Below, one piece after another: positions 24,423-33,403 of a DNA stretch of 33,712 bases. The stretch is from Candidatus Zixiibacteriota bacterium (lineage in GTDB: Bacteria; Zixibacteria; MSB-5A5; GN15; FEB-12). Location of the stretch: contig JADFPZ010000006.1 of assembly GCA_022562075.1 (NCBI GenBank), positions 1 to 33,712 on the forward strand, in the 5' to 3' direction. A program made the position numbers and the translations under genes. How positions within the stretch are numbered: the stretch's first letter is position 1; every line of letters starts with the position of its first letter. The notes below the pieces were generated by a model. It did no database searches. It saw only the letters and a list, made by a program, of their open reading frames with translations, and was not told the DNA's origin.

Positions 24423-25409
24423 TCAATTTCTGTATCGCTGACTGTGAATATCTGTTATCTGTCCGCATTTAATGGCATCAATATACTCACAAATTCCATT
24501 TGAAACTGTCTTAGTTTTCGTATAGCCTAAAGTTGTTTTTATTTTATCAGAATTTACGCGATAGTCTCTGGGATCTTCGTCCTTCGTTACAAAGACTACT
24601 TTATCTGCAGCCTCAGGAAGTTCTTTTAAGATGAGTTCTATCAGTGTTTTTTTTTGAAAGTTTTGAGATGTATCACCAACGTTAAATGCCTGACCAGTCA
24701 CCATAGACTCATCGGCTTCAAGCACCAGTTGACAGGCCCGGGCGATATCCTGAGTATGGCAGTACGGCCTCCAGAAATTTTCACCATAGATTTCGAGTTT
24801 TTCCCCCGTAGCCAGTACGGCTGTGAATTCGTTAACAGTCAGATCAAGTCTTGGGCGGGGCGACATACCGAAGGCTGTTGCAAAACGCAAAATAACCGGA
24901 GAAAACGATTCACTCTTTTGGGAAATTAAGAACTCTTCAAAACTAACTTTGAGTCTGGCGTAATGCGAAATCGGTTTTAGCCGCGAAGTTTCATCTACAT
25001 AACCATCTCTTGCTTCCATTTTACCATAATTGCTGCAGGTGGAAGCAAAGATGAATCGTTTTATTTTTTGCTCTTTGGCCAGAGTAGAGAGCATTTCGGA
25101 AGCGTCTTTGTTTACTTCAGTTGCTAACTGCTTGTTTTTTTCACAGGCCGGGTCACCTGCTATTGCTGCCAGATGCACTACCGCAGAAATGCCACTCAGA
25201 GCTTGTTTAACAGCTGTCTCATTTCGAATATCACCGTGAACTATTTCTAATTTGCGATTATCGGAATACAATTTTAATGAATCCTGCCGGTACATCAGGT
25301 TATCAATAACTCTGACCCGGTAGTTATCTGAAAGCAGTTGTCCTACCAGAACCGAACCGATATAACCCGCGCCGCCAGTTATTAGTATGGGAGAATTGTT
25401 TTGAGTCAC
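24423..25409 (-). CDS. NAD-dependent epimerase/dehydratase (extended SDR)
   Basis: 328 residues. NAD-binding GGAGYIGS at the N-terminus, DNLMYRQDSL, HLAAIAGDPAC, FASTCSNYGK, and the catalytic YARLK (Tyr-x3-Lys) are all present. The pattern (CSNYG, Y-x3-K, RFATAFG) is that of UDP- or GDP-sugar epimerases and dehydratases of the GalE-like extended SDR family. It is upstream of and co-transcribed with the sugar nucleotidyltransferase. It follows the TPR lipoprotein by 134 nt. The sugar is unknown. Confidence 0.85.
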   Translation of the reverse strand: MTQNNSPILITGGAGYIGSVLVGQLLSDNYRVRVIDNLMYRQDSLKLYSDNRKLEIVHGDIRNETAVKQALSGISAVVHLAAIAGDPACEKNKQLATEVNKDASEMLSTLAKEQKIKRFIFASTCSNYGKMEARDGYVDETSRLKPISHYARLKVSFEEFLISQKSESFSPVILRFATAFGMSPRPRLDLTVNEFTAVLATGEKLEIYGENFWRPYCHTQDIARACQLVLEADESMVTGQAFNVGDTSQNFQKKTLIELILKELPEAADKVVFVTKDEDPRDYRVNSDKIKTTLGYTKTKTVSNGICEYIDAIKCGQITDIHSQRYRN

Positions 25410-25543
25410 TTGCCGCTTCTATTTAAAATCCAATAAGGAAATTGATCTTGTACCATTTATCATGGGTAGATTTGAAAATAAGGCTGTAGCAGGAATAGAC
25501 CAAGCCTTTTGAACAATCAATATCTTGTATCTGGATTGAGACT

Positions 25544-27724
25544 TTAGAGATTGACCAGAATCTCTTTGGCTCTTATAAGCTTTTCCCCGTCCAGTCCCAG
25601 GTCTATTGCTTTTTGAAGGCTCGGTTTGGCCTCTTTTCTATCAAGTTGTGCAGCTGCTCTGCCTTTTGCGAACCAGACCAGGGCTGATTCTGGAAATTTG
25701 GAGCAAGCTCTGTTTGCCTCGCCATAAGCAAAATCATATCTGCCAATCCTAAAATAGACTTCACTTAAATTTAACTGTGCCTTCATATTATCATAAAAAA
25801 CATTTATCGCCGACCGTGCCAGGTTGGCGGCTCTGCGGGCATCTATATTTTCCAGAGATAGAATTTGCGAAAAATAATAATTTACATCGCCGAATATTGG
25901 ATCTTCGTCAAGAACTGCTTCGAAGATGTCGAAGGCCTCTTCTCTTTCCCCCATACCATATAATGTTCTGGCTTTCTGGATTCGCGCTTCTAAGTAATCT
26001 GAATCAGCGGCCAGCGCTTTTTCTAGATCACTTTGGGCTTTTTCAAAATCGCCGGCATCGTTAAACAGCCTGGCAGAAAAAGTAAGCAGGTCAGGGTTAT
26101 CTTTAGCCAGTCCCGAAGTAAGCAGAGCCAGTTTTGCAATTTCTTGGCGCGTATAACTTTCTTCAATTGTAAAAAGGAGTTTTTTGAAGTAAGTCAGCTC
26201 TCCTTTCAACTGCTGCCCATATTTCTCAAATATCTCAAAAGTTTTGTCAAGTTGCCCGCTTCTGGCAAAGACCAGTCCGTTAAGAAGATTAATCTCAGCA
26301 GACCATTTGAGCAGATGCGGAAATTCATCGATAGTCTTCCGGGCATCTTTGATTCTGCCTAATGACAATAGCATTTTGACTTTATTAATTAGAGCTTTTC
26401 GGGACCATTTGTCATTCTTGAGAGCCATATCATAAGTTTCTTCAGCAAGTTCAGTTTTGTGTATCTGAGCAGCATAAATATCTGCAATGTCTATAAGCCA
26501 TTCAGTATTATGAATATGAATAGCCCGTAAATTTTGCAGTTTTTCCAGACCTTTATCAAACTGTCCGATACTGTAAAGCAAAACAGCTTCTTGCAGTTGA
26601 ACTATTTTGAGTCTTGAAAATGGCTGTTCAATGTCTCTTAATTCCCTCCAGGCTGTAACTCTGTCTGCGGTATGCCCTTTGTGTATCGCTATTTTAACAT
26701 TAATGAATTCTCTGACCTCTGTGGCATAGTCAAATTCATCCATATAAGCCTTGACAATACTCTTGACGGCTGTCGGATGCCTGGCGTAGGTGTGCTGCTT
26801 TCCGCCTGAAAAGAGGTCATACATCATAATGCTTACATTTCTTGGAGTCACTTTCAGCAGATCTGAGAAAAGCATTTTAGAGTAAATGAAATTTCCCCTG
26901 TCCATTTCCAGCAGCATGCTTAATGTTAGTTGTATGCCTGGGGCGGCACCCCGGTCGCCCAACTGCTGAACAGCCTGTCTGGCTTCAAAGTAGTAATTGT
27001 TGTTGAGGGCACGGTCAAAGTGTTCATATATATCAGAAACGGTAGCTTCGGGAAGCGATACCGCTTTACTACTTAGCGCCATGGCTGAGTCGACGTTCCC
27101 GATAGCTTCAAAGACTCCGGCAGCCGCAAAAAAGTGGGCTACGGTTGTCAAATTAGCAGCTATTGCTTCCTGCAGAAGCGAGTCTCCTTCGGTAAAACTG
27201 TGCAATTGGAATTCTGATTTACTCTTTAAAAGCAGGGACAGAGTTTTGTCCATTCCGACTGTTTCTGCCTGCTCCAAAATCTTTGCCGCATTATATATTT
27301 GACCAATTGATTCATTATATCTGGCCATCACCAAAGCCGAGGCCGGGCTTTTTTGTTCAAGCTCATAGAATCTTGAGGCAGCAGCTCCTGCTCGTTCCAG
27401 ATTACCTAATCTGGAATAAATTCTAAATACTCCTGAGTAGGCAGGAGAAAATTCCGGGTTGAGTTCTATGGCTTTCAGATAAAAGTTAAGAGCATCATAA
27501 TGATACAGCTGCTGTTCTAATATAAGAGCTTTTCCATATTGGCTATAAGGAATGGAGCCAGAATTTTCTGCTGCATTGTCGAACTCTTTTTGTGCATTTT
27601 CAAAATCAAAAGATTCCAGATACTGCTTTGCTTTCTGAAGCGACGAAGTAATCTGCTCCTCAGGTGTCTTGGAGCATCCAGCTATAGCTATGCACAAGAT
27701 TAGGGCCAATAGTGCCTTTTTCAT
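25544..27724 (-). CDS. Large TPR-repeat lipoprotein
   Basis: 726 residues when started at the ATG at 27724 (MKKALLALILCIAIAGCSK). A lipobox with Cys17 marks a signal-peptidase-II lipoprotein, so it is anchored in the envelope, probably the outer membrane's inner face. A longer frame (to 27772) would put an unlikely leader before the signal peptide. The rest consists of many TPR-like helical repeats (for example FDFENAQKEFDNAAENSGSIPYSQYGKALIL, and DFEKAQSDLEKALAADSDYLEARIQKARTLYGMGEREEAF). TPR lipoproteins act as scaffolds in envelope and polysaccharide export systems, but no partner is evident besides the nucleotide-sugar genes downstream. Confidence 0.82.
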   Translation of the reverse strand: MKKALLALILCIAIAGCSKTPEEQITSSLQKAKQYLESFDFENAQKEFDNAAENSGSIPYSQYGKALILEQQLYHYDALNFYLKAIELNPEFSPAYSGVFRIYSRLGNLERAGAAASRFYELEQKSPASALVMARYNESIGQIYNAAKILEQAETVGMDKTLSLLLKSKSEFQLHSFTEGDSLLQEAIAANLTTVAHFFAAAGVFEAIGNVDSAMALSSKAVSLPEATVSDIYEHFDRALNNNYYFEARQAVQQLGDRGAAPGIQLTLSMLLEMDRGNFIYSKMLFSDLLKVTPRNVSIMMYDLFSGGKQHTYARHPTAVKSIVKAYMDEFDYATEVREFINVKIAIHKGHTADRVTAWRELRDIEQPFSRLKIVQLQEAVLLYSIGQFDKGLEKLQNLRAIHIHNTEWLIDIADIYAAQIHKTELAEETYDMALKNDKWSRKALINKVKMLLSLGRIKDARKTIDEFPHLLKWSAEINLLNGLVFARSGQLDKTFEIFEKYGQQLKGELTYFKKLLFTIEESYTRQEIAKLALLTSGLAKDNPDLLTFSARLFNDAGDFEKAQSDLEKALAADSDYLEARIQKARTLYGMGEREEAFDIFEAVLDEDPIFGDVNYYFSQILSLENIDARRAANLARSAINVFYDNMKAQLNLSEVYFRIGRYDFAYGEANRACSKFPESALVWFAKGRAAAQLDRKEAKPSLQKAIDLGLDGEKLIRAKEILVNL

Positions 27725-27823
27725 CAACTCAATCCTCATATTCTTATAAACTGGTCCCGGATCTGAAATCAACGAGGTCTCAGTTTTTTACTTTTCAAGG
27801 TCATTAGTTAATATTAGAAATAT

Positions 27824-27839
27824 AGCAATAATTGTGCGC
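27824..27839 (-). promoter_or_regulatory. Possible sigma-54 promoter for the TPR lipoprotein (imperfect)
   Basis: On the minus strand GCGCACAATTATTGCT agrees with TGGCACR-N4-TTGCW at ten of twelve defined positions, but the first G of the -24 GG pair is a C, a serious mismatch. The start would be near 27813, giving a leader of about 88 nt. The region lies between the divergent lipoprotein and lptB-rpoN genes. Confidence 0.28.
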
Positions 27840-27893
27840 AACCGCCAATTTGTATTGGTATAAGTGCCAGCTTAATTTATATTTATACTGAAA

Positions 27894-28619
27894 ATGGTAA
27901 GCTTGGAGTCTGTAAATTTAAGAAAATACTACCGCAAAAGAGCGGTTGTTGACGGAGTCTCTATTAAAGTCGACCCGGGCGAAGTAGTCGGGCTGCTGGG
28001 ACCTAATGGAGCCGGCAAAACTACTACTTTTTATATGCTGATAGGATTTATTCGTCCAGATAGCGGAAACGTCTTTTTGGGGGGAGAAGATATCGGTAAT
28101 ATGCCAATGTATAAACGTTCCCGCCGCGGGATAGGCTACCTGGCTCAGGAGCCGTCGGTATTCAGGAAAATGACAGTAGAAGAAAACATAATGTCTATAT
28201 TGCAGTTTCAAAAAATGACCGGCCGCAAGAGAAAAGAAAGGCTCGAAAAGCTTCTGAAAGAACTGGATATCAGCCATCTCAGAAATCACAAAGCCTATAC
28301 CCTCTCTGGCGGAGAAAGAAGACGAGTTGAAATTACCAGGGCTTTGGTAAATGAGCCCAAATTCATTCTTTTGGACGAACCTTTTGCCGGAATTGACCCG
28401 CTGGCTGTTGAAGATATTCAGGGGATTATCTGCCGTCTGGTAGAAACAGGGCTGGGTGTGCTCATAACTGACCATAACGTCAGAGAGACCCTTTCTATTT
28501 GCTCCCGGGGCTATATAATGTGTGACGGTAAGATTTTGAAATCCGGAAGTTCAGATTTTCTGGCTAACGACCCGGAAGCCCGAAAAATTTACCTGGGCGA
28601 AAAATTTCGCCTAAACTAA
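27894..28619 (+). CDS. lptB: LPS export ABC transporter ATPase LptB
   Basis: 241 residues, typical length. Walker A GPNGAGKT at 36-43, [15 protein letters not shown] signature, Walker [19 protein letters not shown], and the switch histidine in ITDHNV. The sequence PFAGIDP and the C-terminal [11 protein letters not shown] tail are characteristic of LptB. It powers transfer of lipopolysaccharide from the inner membrane to the outer membrane, so the organism is diderm. It is followed by rpoN 138 nt downstream, the usual gene order. Confidence 0.95.
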   Translation: MVSLESVNLRKYYRKRAVVDGVSIKVDPGEVVGLLGPNGAGKTTTFYMLIGFIRPDSGNVFLGGEDIGNMPMYKRSRRGIGYLAQEPSVFRKMTVEENIMSILQFQKMTGRKRKERLEKLLKELDISHLRNHKAYTLSGGERRRVEITRALVNEPKFILLDEPFAGIDPLAVEDIQGIICRLVETGLGVLITDHNVRETLSICSRGYIMCDGKILKSGSSDFLANDPEARKIYLGEKFRLN

Positions 28620-28757
28620 AAGATATATGGCAGTGTTTAATAAGTGAACGATGTTGACCGCAAGTGTAAACCTGAAGCCTTTTAAAACCGATAAATGGTT
28701 ATAAGGGGACCGACAGACGAAAAGTAAGACAATTATGAGGACATTGCAGGTACTGAT

Positions 28758-30164
28758 ATGAAATTGCATCTACAGCTAAGACAGTCTCAAACACTGGCTC
28801 CCCAGCTTATTCAGTCCTTAAAGATGCTGCAGATGCCGGCTTTGAGGCTGGAACAGACTATTCGTCAGGAACTGGCCACCAATCCAATGCTTGAAGAAAT
28901 AGAAGAACTTGAAGCGGATACTGATGATGATGAAGAGTCTGAGTTTGAAGTAGCTGAAGATGAAAAAGATAAAGAATCGGATGACAGTGTCGACTGGGAA
29001 GAATTTTTGTTCGACGACGATGACGGCTACAAAATCCGCGAGACCAAAGAGCAACGAGAAGAAATAATCGAAGGCAGCGCTGCCCAGACTAATAATCTTT
29101 ATCATCACCTGACCGAACAGCTACATCTGCTAAAGTTGACCGAACAAGAGCAGCTAATTGGCGAATATATAATCGGCAACATATCTCCAGATGGCTATCT
29201 GGGAATATCGGTTGAAGAAATGGGTGTTGAGTTAGATATTCCGAATGAAAAAATAAACGAAGTTCTGGAGATGATTAAGAGATTTGACCCGTCGGGAATA
29301 GGAGCCAGGAATTTGAGAGAATCTCTCATGATTCAGTTTAGAGACAAAGGAATGGAAGGCACCTTAGCTTACCGGATAGTTGATGAGCATATCACCGACT
29401 TAGAGCGAAAATCCATATTGCAGCTGTCTAAGCTGATGGGTACACAGGAAGAAAGAATCCAGGTAGCTCTAGAGGAAATAAAAGCTCTGTCACCGGCTCC
29501 GGCTCACGGCAGATTTGATCAGGGTGCCATGCCCATAGTACCGGATCTGATAGTCGAAAGAATAGGTGATGAATATGTGGTTTTTCATAACAACTCCCAT
29601 ATGCCCAGACTCAGGATTAATTCCAGCTACAAACAGTTAGTAAAAAGGGGTAACTCTTCATCTGAGGATACCAAAAATTATATAAAGCAGAAACTTGAGC
29701 AGGCCCGCTGGCTATTAAATTCCATCAACCAGAGACGCTCTACTATGATCAGAGTCATGCAGTCAATAATTGAGCGGCAGAGCGAGTTTTTTGAAAAAGG
29801 CCCGGCTTTTTTGAAACCGCTGATTATGGAAGATATTGCCCAGATGGTTGACATGAACGTGGCCACTATTAGCCGGGTAGCCAACAGCAAATACGTTCAG
29901 ACTCCTCTGGGAGTTTACGAAATTAAGCACTTTTTCAATTCGGGCATTACCCGTGAGGACGGCAGTGATATGTCCAAACGCTCTGTAAAACAGCGCATCA
30001 GGGAAATAATAGAAGCTGAGTTAGCTGCCAAACCGCTTTCGGACCAGGAGATTTTCCGCCGTCTAAATGAAGAGGGTATCAAACTGGCCCGCCGGACTGT
30101 CACCAAATACCGCGAAGAATTAAAAATCCCCTCTGCCAGACTAAGAAAACGAGTGGGTGTCTGA
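28758..30164 (+). CDS. rpoN: RNA polymerase sigma-54 factor RpoN
   Basis: 468 residues. Region I (1-50) is the Gln/Leu-rich activator-interacting part (LRQSQTLAPQLIQSLKMLQM). An acidic region II (about 52-90) follows, then the core-binding domain, the HTH (MEDIAQMVDMNVATISRVANSKYVQTP) and the RpoN box ARRTVTKYRE at 444-453, which reads the -24 element. A functional sigma-54 therefore exists for the regulator at 17023 and the -24/-12 promoter at 19532. The acidic linker is longer than in many homologues. Confidence 0.97.
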   Translation: MKLHLQLRQSQTLAPQLIQSLKMLQMPALRLEQTIRQELATNPMLEEIEELEADTDDDEESEFEVAEDEKDKESDDSVDWEEFLFDDDDGYKIRETKEQREEIIEGSAAQTNNLYHHLTEQLHLLKLTEQEQLIGEYIIGNISPDGYLGISVEEMGVELDIPNEKINEVLEMIKRFDPSGIGARNLRESLMIQFRDKGMEGTLAYRIVDEHITDLERKSILQLSKLMGTQEERIQVALEEIKALSPAPAHGRFDQGAMPIVPDLIVERIGDEYVVFHNNSHMPRLRINSSYKQLVKRGNSSSEDTKNYIKQKLEQARWLLNSINQRRSTMIRVMQSIIERQSEFFEKGPAFLKPLIMEDIAQMVDMNVATISRVANSKYVQTPLGVYEIKHFFNSGITREDGSDMSKRSVKQRIREIIEAELAAKPLSDQEIFRRLNEEGIKLARRTVTKYREELKIPSARLRKRVGV

Positions 30165-30266
30165 TAAATTGAGATATTTTTGAGCCGCCTGAAACGGGGT
30201 TCAATTCTGCTATTTCATATCCTCTAAAATTTTCGTATCTTGCTCCAGACAAGCAGCAATAAGCTG

Positions 30267-30280
30267 GTTTTCCGGAAAAC
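30267..30280. repeat. 14-bp perfect palindrome upstream of hpf
   Basis: GTTTTCC followed by GGAAAAC with no spacer, 57 bp before the hpf start. It could be an operator or a short RNA hairpin. The rest of the 172-nt rpoN-hpf gap shows no clear terminator. Confidence 0.35.
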
Positions 30281-30336
30281 GAAAATGCTTGAGTAAGCTC
30301 AATGTTTTTGTCGGTGTTGAAAGGAGCCTTTTAAAA

Positions 30337-30693
30337 ATGCTAAAAACTATAACTGCCCGGCATTTTGATTTATCAGATGAAATGAGAGCAAAGGCAGAGG
30401 ATGAAATGGAAGGCCTCAAAAGATACTTTGATAATATTATCTCTGCTGAACTGATTCTGGCCACAGAAAAACATATCAAGAAAGCTGAACTGAAAGTAAG
30501 GGTCTATAATCAAACCCTGGCTGCCAAAGCTGACACGGATGACTTTTACAGTTCAATTGCCAGCGCAGTAGAGAAGATAAAATCCCAGCTAAAAAAGTAC
30601 AAAGGCAAGCTGAAGGATAAAAAGCCGGAGCAAATAGCAGACTTTATTGACGGGCTTACCAAACCTTCGACAGATACCGAAGGACTGGAATAG
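30337..30693 (+). CDS. hpf: Ribosome hibernation promoting factor (HPF/YfiA family)
   Basis: 118 residues when started at the ATG at 30337 (MLKTITARHFDLSDEMRAKAEDEM), which has AAAGGAG 10 nt upstream. A longer frame from 30289 is less likely. It is a short-form HPF with the beta-alpha-beta-beta-beta-alpha fold (ITARHFDLSDEMRAKAEDEMEGL; ADTDDFYSSIASAVEKIKSQLKKYKGK) and no long C-terminal dimer domain. It binds the 30S decoding site during starvation. Position after rpoN is classic; the usual next genes (ptsN, hprK, rapZ) are missing because the sequence changes after about 30,700. Confidence 0.93.
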   Translation: MLKTITARHFDLSDEMRAKAEDEMEGLKRYFDNIISAELILATEKHIKKAELKVRVYNQTLAAKADTDDFYSSIASAVEKIKSQLKKYKGKLKDKKPEQIADFIDGLTKPSTDTEGLE

Positions 30694-31031
30694 CTCTTTT
30701 AATATAGATTTGAGACTCTTGAAACCCGTAAATTTAGTGTTATCAACAGAGTTACACAATACTCAATTCTGAATCACGTTGATTGTATGTTCTTTAGAAA
30801 ACAGGGTTATCAAATGCAAACTCATAAAAGGGCTCACACCGCCGCATAGTTGATATTCCGTTTGCGAAAGTCGTCCGTAAAGCCCGTAAATGATATTCTT
30901 GAGCCCGCCGTGCGGTGGGAGCGAGCGGCTGCATTTTAGAAGATTCGGTAATTAAATAATTGAAGCGGCAGATCCTTCGACTTCGTTCAGGACGACGCGA
31001 GAGGGCGTCTGCCGCCCACAAAAACAGCGAA
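30694..31031. other. Gene-free stretch after hpf, possible junction
   Basis: No supportable gene or RNA. The first ~100 nt resemble the A/T-rich intergenic sequence of the main contig; base composition rises from about 30,830. It contains the inverted repeat at 30965-31015. The expected hprK/ptsN genes do not follow. Confidence 0.5.
30965..31015. repeat. 51-bp interspersed-type inverted repeat
   Basis: GCGGCAGA at 30965-30972 and TCTGCCGC at 31008-31015 bracket TCCTTCGACTTCGTTCAGGA (30974-30993) and a CGACGCGAGAGGGCG segment. The 'TCCTTCGACTxCGxTCAGGA' string is a common dispersed intergenic repeat in many environmental bacterial genomes. Only one copy lies in this window, so dispersion is from general knowledge. 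Confidence 0.5.
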
Positions 31032-32830
31032 TCACCTCGTTAATCCATCTCCTCGTTGATGATGAGGCGGCAGTCCTAATGGCAGGCGACCGCTAATGGG
31101 CGTTATGCCCAGGAGAGCACGCGCCGCCGCGCGCTGCATAACCGGCTGCCCGCTCCAGGCTAACATAAAAGTGCCTAGGTCCGGCAACCGCTCAAGCACC
31201 TCAAGTTCACCGAACGAGATCAAGACCACCCGGCGTCCTTCTGATTGGAGTTGCCTAGCGAACTGTACGAATTGTTCCGACATCTTAACCTGATCCTCGA
31301 GCCTGACCCCTATCTGAGGCCTGAGATAGACAGAGAGGATCACTAAATCGAAGCTAGACGCCTTCTCTTTGAGATCGCTGAAAATCGAAGGATCCGAAGT
31401 AGGAGAAACTCGCACTGTCTTAACCGATCCAACGTTCGAACGCAGTACTTTTCGGAAGTCGGTACCGGCCTTCTTATTGTCATCCGTTTCGAAGGTAATG
31501 CTGAGGACCCGAAGTTCTGACGGATTGGTCAGTGGGACCAGGTTCGCCCGGTCACGAAGCAGTACGATTGAGCGATCTGCCGCCGAGTCTGCTGCTTTTT
31601 GATGTGAGCGGCGACCGACTACTTTACTGACCGCATCGAGTGAAACAATTGCGTTTTTGTGAAGTCCAATTCGGGCCTTTGCTTCCAGTATTCGACGCAC
31701 AGATTTGCGAAGACGCTCAACCGGATACTTTCCCGACTGTACCAGAACCGCTAGTGTATCAGCTGCCTTTAAGGGGTCAGTCCCCAAGAGAAAATCATTT
31801 CCAGCCTCAAAGGCTAAAATAGTTGCCTCTATAATTCCATAATTATTTGTACGCCCACCCATAGCGAAAGCATCGGTTATTAGCAGTCCGTTGAAACCGA
31901 GGTCCTCACGCAGGATCCGGGTTATCTCCGGAGAGAGCGTAGCCGGAAGCGAGTCTGAACCCGTGAGACCGGGCGTACCGATGTGCGAACTGATAATAAG
32001 ATCCGTGCCGGCTTTAATGACATGTTTGAAGGGAACGAAATACACCGAATCGAAATAAGCGCGGTCGCCTCGTTCGATAGGAAGCTCCACGTGCGGATCG
32101 GATGCGAGGGCACCTGCACCTGGAAAAAAGCCAGGGGTAACAAAAAGACCCACTTCGTGCGCGCCCTGGATGAAGGCAGCGGCAAGCCGCCCAATCTGTT
32201 CCGGGTCGTCTCCGAAGGTTCGATTGTGCAGTGCATCGTCCAGATCTGTGAGAACAGCGAGGCAGGGGTCGCCTCTCATATGAAGTCCGGTGGCACGCGC
32301 CTCCAGACCGATAATCCTGCCTGCTTCCCGCGCGGCGGCCGGGTCCCCGATCGCACCATACGCCATCGCTGGGGGCATGTCCGTACCTCCACCAAGCCTC
32401 CACGTTTCTCCTCCGAAGGAGAACATCCTTTTCCCCAGGCCGTCTCCTGAGAATACAAGTAGAGGCACTTTCGCATGTGCCTGAAGAGTATTGAGCTTTG
32501 CTGCTCTCTCGTACGGAAGGCCACCCATCATCCACAGACCGCCTACACCGCCTTCCACAAGTTCCAACGCAGTATCGAAATCATCGCTCTCTGTTGGCAT
32601 GTGGCCCCCCCAATCCACTCAATAATGAGTTGTCCGGTCATTTCTCTAATACTGAGTTGCGAGAGAGTGCTTTCTACCCATTCGCGGTCAGAGTCGTCCA
32701 ACAGAGCATCCGGGCCAAACTGTGGCGTTGGTCGAATATCGTCTTGCGTTGATTGTTGGTCTGCGGAGCTACCGCCAACAAAGCAAATGAACGCGAAACC
32801 GATTAACAAGACTGTTACGGATTTGTTCAT
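31032..32830 (-). pseudogene. Family 3 glycoside hydrolase (NagZ-like), frameshifted and with a degenerate catalytic loop
   Basis: The gene starts at the ATG at 32830 with a signal peptide (MNKSVTVLLIGFAFICFVGG) and the GH3 beginning WVESTLSQLSIREMTGQLIIEWIGG. The reading frame then shifts at a run of seven G (minus strand) near 32611-32617 and continues as HMPTESDDFDTALELVEGGVGG to the normal C-terminus (ISGRLPLGLPP). One added G would restore E-W-I-G-G-G-H-M-P. The nucleophile Asp is kept (GLLITDAFAMGG), but the loop KHFPGHGDT reads GFFPGAGAL, so the catalytic His/Asp pair and the Lys-His that bind substrate are lost. The family trims N-acetylglucosamine or beta-glucosides. The frameshift may be a sequencing error; the lost loop argues for decay or a non-catalytic role. 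Codon use and G+C differ from the main contig. Confidence 0.75.
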
Positions 32831-33403
32831 ACTTTAGATTCCACCTTCCCTCAATTGTGACCCTCTCGTCAGGTTGGTTGGGCTTTTGGCTATCGGTATC
32901 TAGGCTCCTCAGGCAAACCTACAAACTATTCGTTTTGTCGAGCGTTCGCAAGTCCATATTCTGCAGGCTTACATACACCTGTTTCTACCTTATTTCTAAT
33001 AAACCGCGCGAGTGCTCCTTCGATCGATAGCTATGACAGTCCAGAATTATGCAGCCTGCCCTGGGACCAATTTGGGACCGATTCATTCCATATCGGGCAT
33101 TGGGTTACGACATGAAGACTGAGACCCCCGGGACTATAGTCCCGCGAATCTACTCTTTAGTACAAGTCGGTGCAAGTTGATACAATATGAAATCGAGTAT
33201 GACAAAAGCTTGTCAAGTCCCTCAATTTGACCTGCCCCCAAATTGCGATCCAGTTAACGGGGTGAGGTCAACCGCAAAATTCTCATTCGAACTGTACCAA
33301 AGATGTGGAGCGCCTCAAGGTTCAGTTCCTATAATCGTCCGCCTTCCACATTGGCGATCCAGAAGACAACGGATCCGCCGATATTGCTTAAGTTCGTGCG
33401 TAG
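32831..33403. other. Gene-free stretch between the GH3 gene and the contig end
   Basis: No ORF looks real. It contains the upstream region of the GH3 gene, a direct repeat TGGGACC twice near 33063-33079, the palindrome at 33129-33144 and, near 33228, TTTGACCTGCCCCCAAATT, which resembles the terminal repeat of some IS3-family elements. A minus-strand frame ending near 33329 (DVDAVLGALRTNLSNIGGSV then VFWIANVEGGRL) reads like protein but overlaps the chimeric end and is not recognised. Confidence 0.4.
33129..33144. repeat. 16-bp perfect palindrome
   Basis: CGGGACTA followed directly by TAGTCCCG. It lies in non-coding sequence without an adjacent gene, so its role is unclear. Confidence 0.4.

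Noticed and set aside
27918-28475. 185-residue minus-strand frame inside lptB
   Set aside because: It is antisense to the strongly conserved ATPase.
30738-30770. TTATCAACA and TTACACAA strings after hpf as DnaA boxes
   Set aside because: Mismatched and too few.
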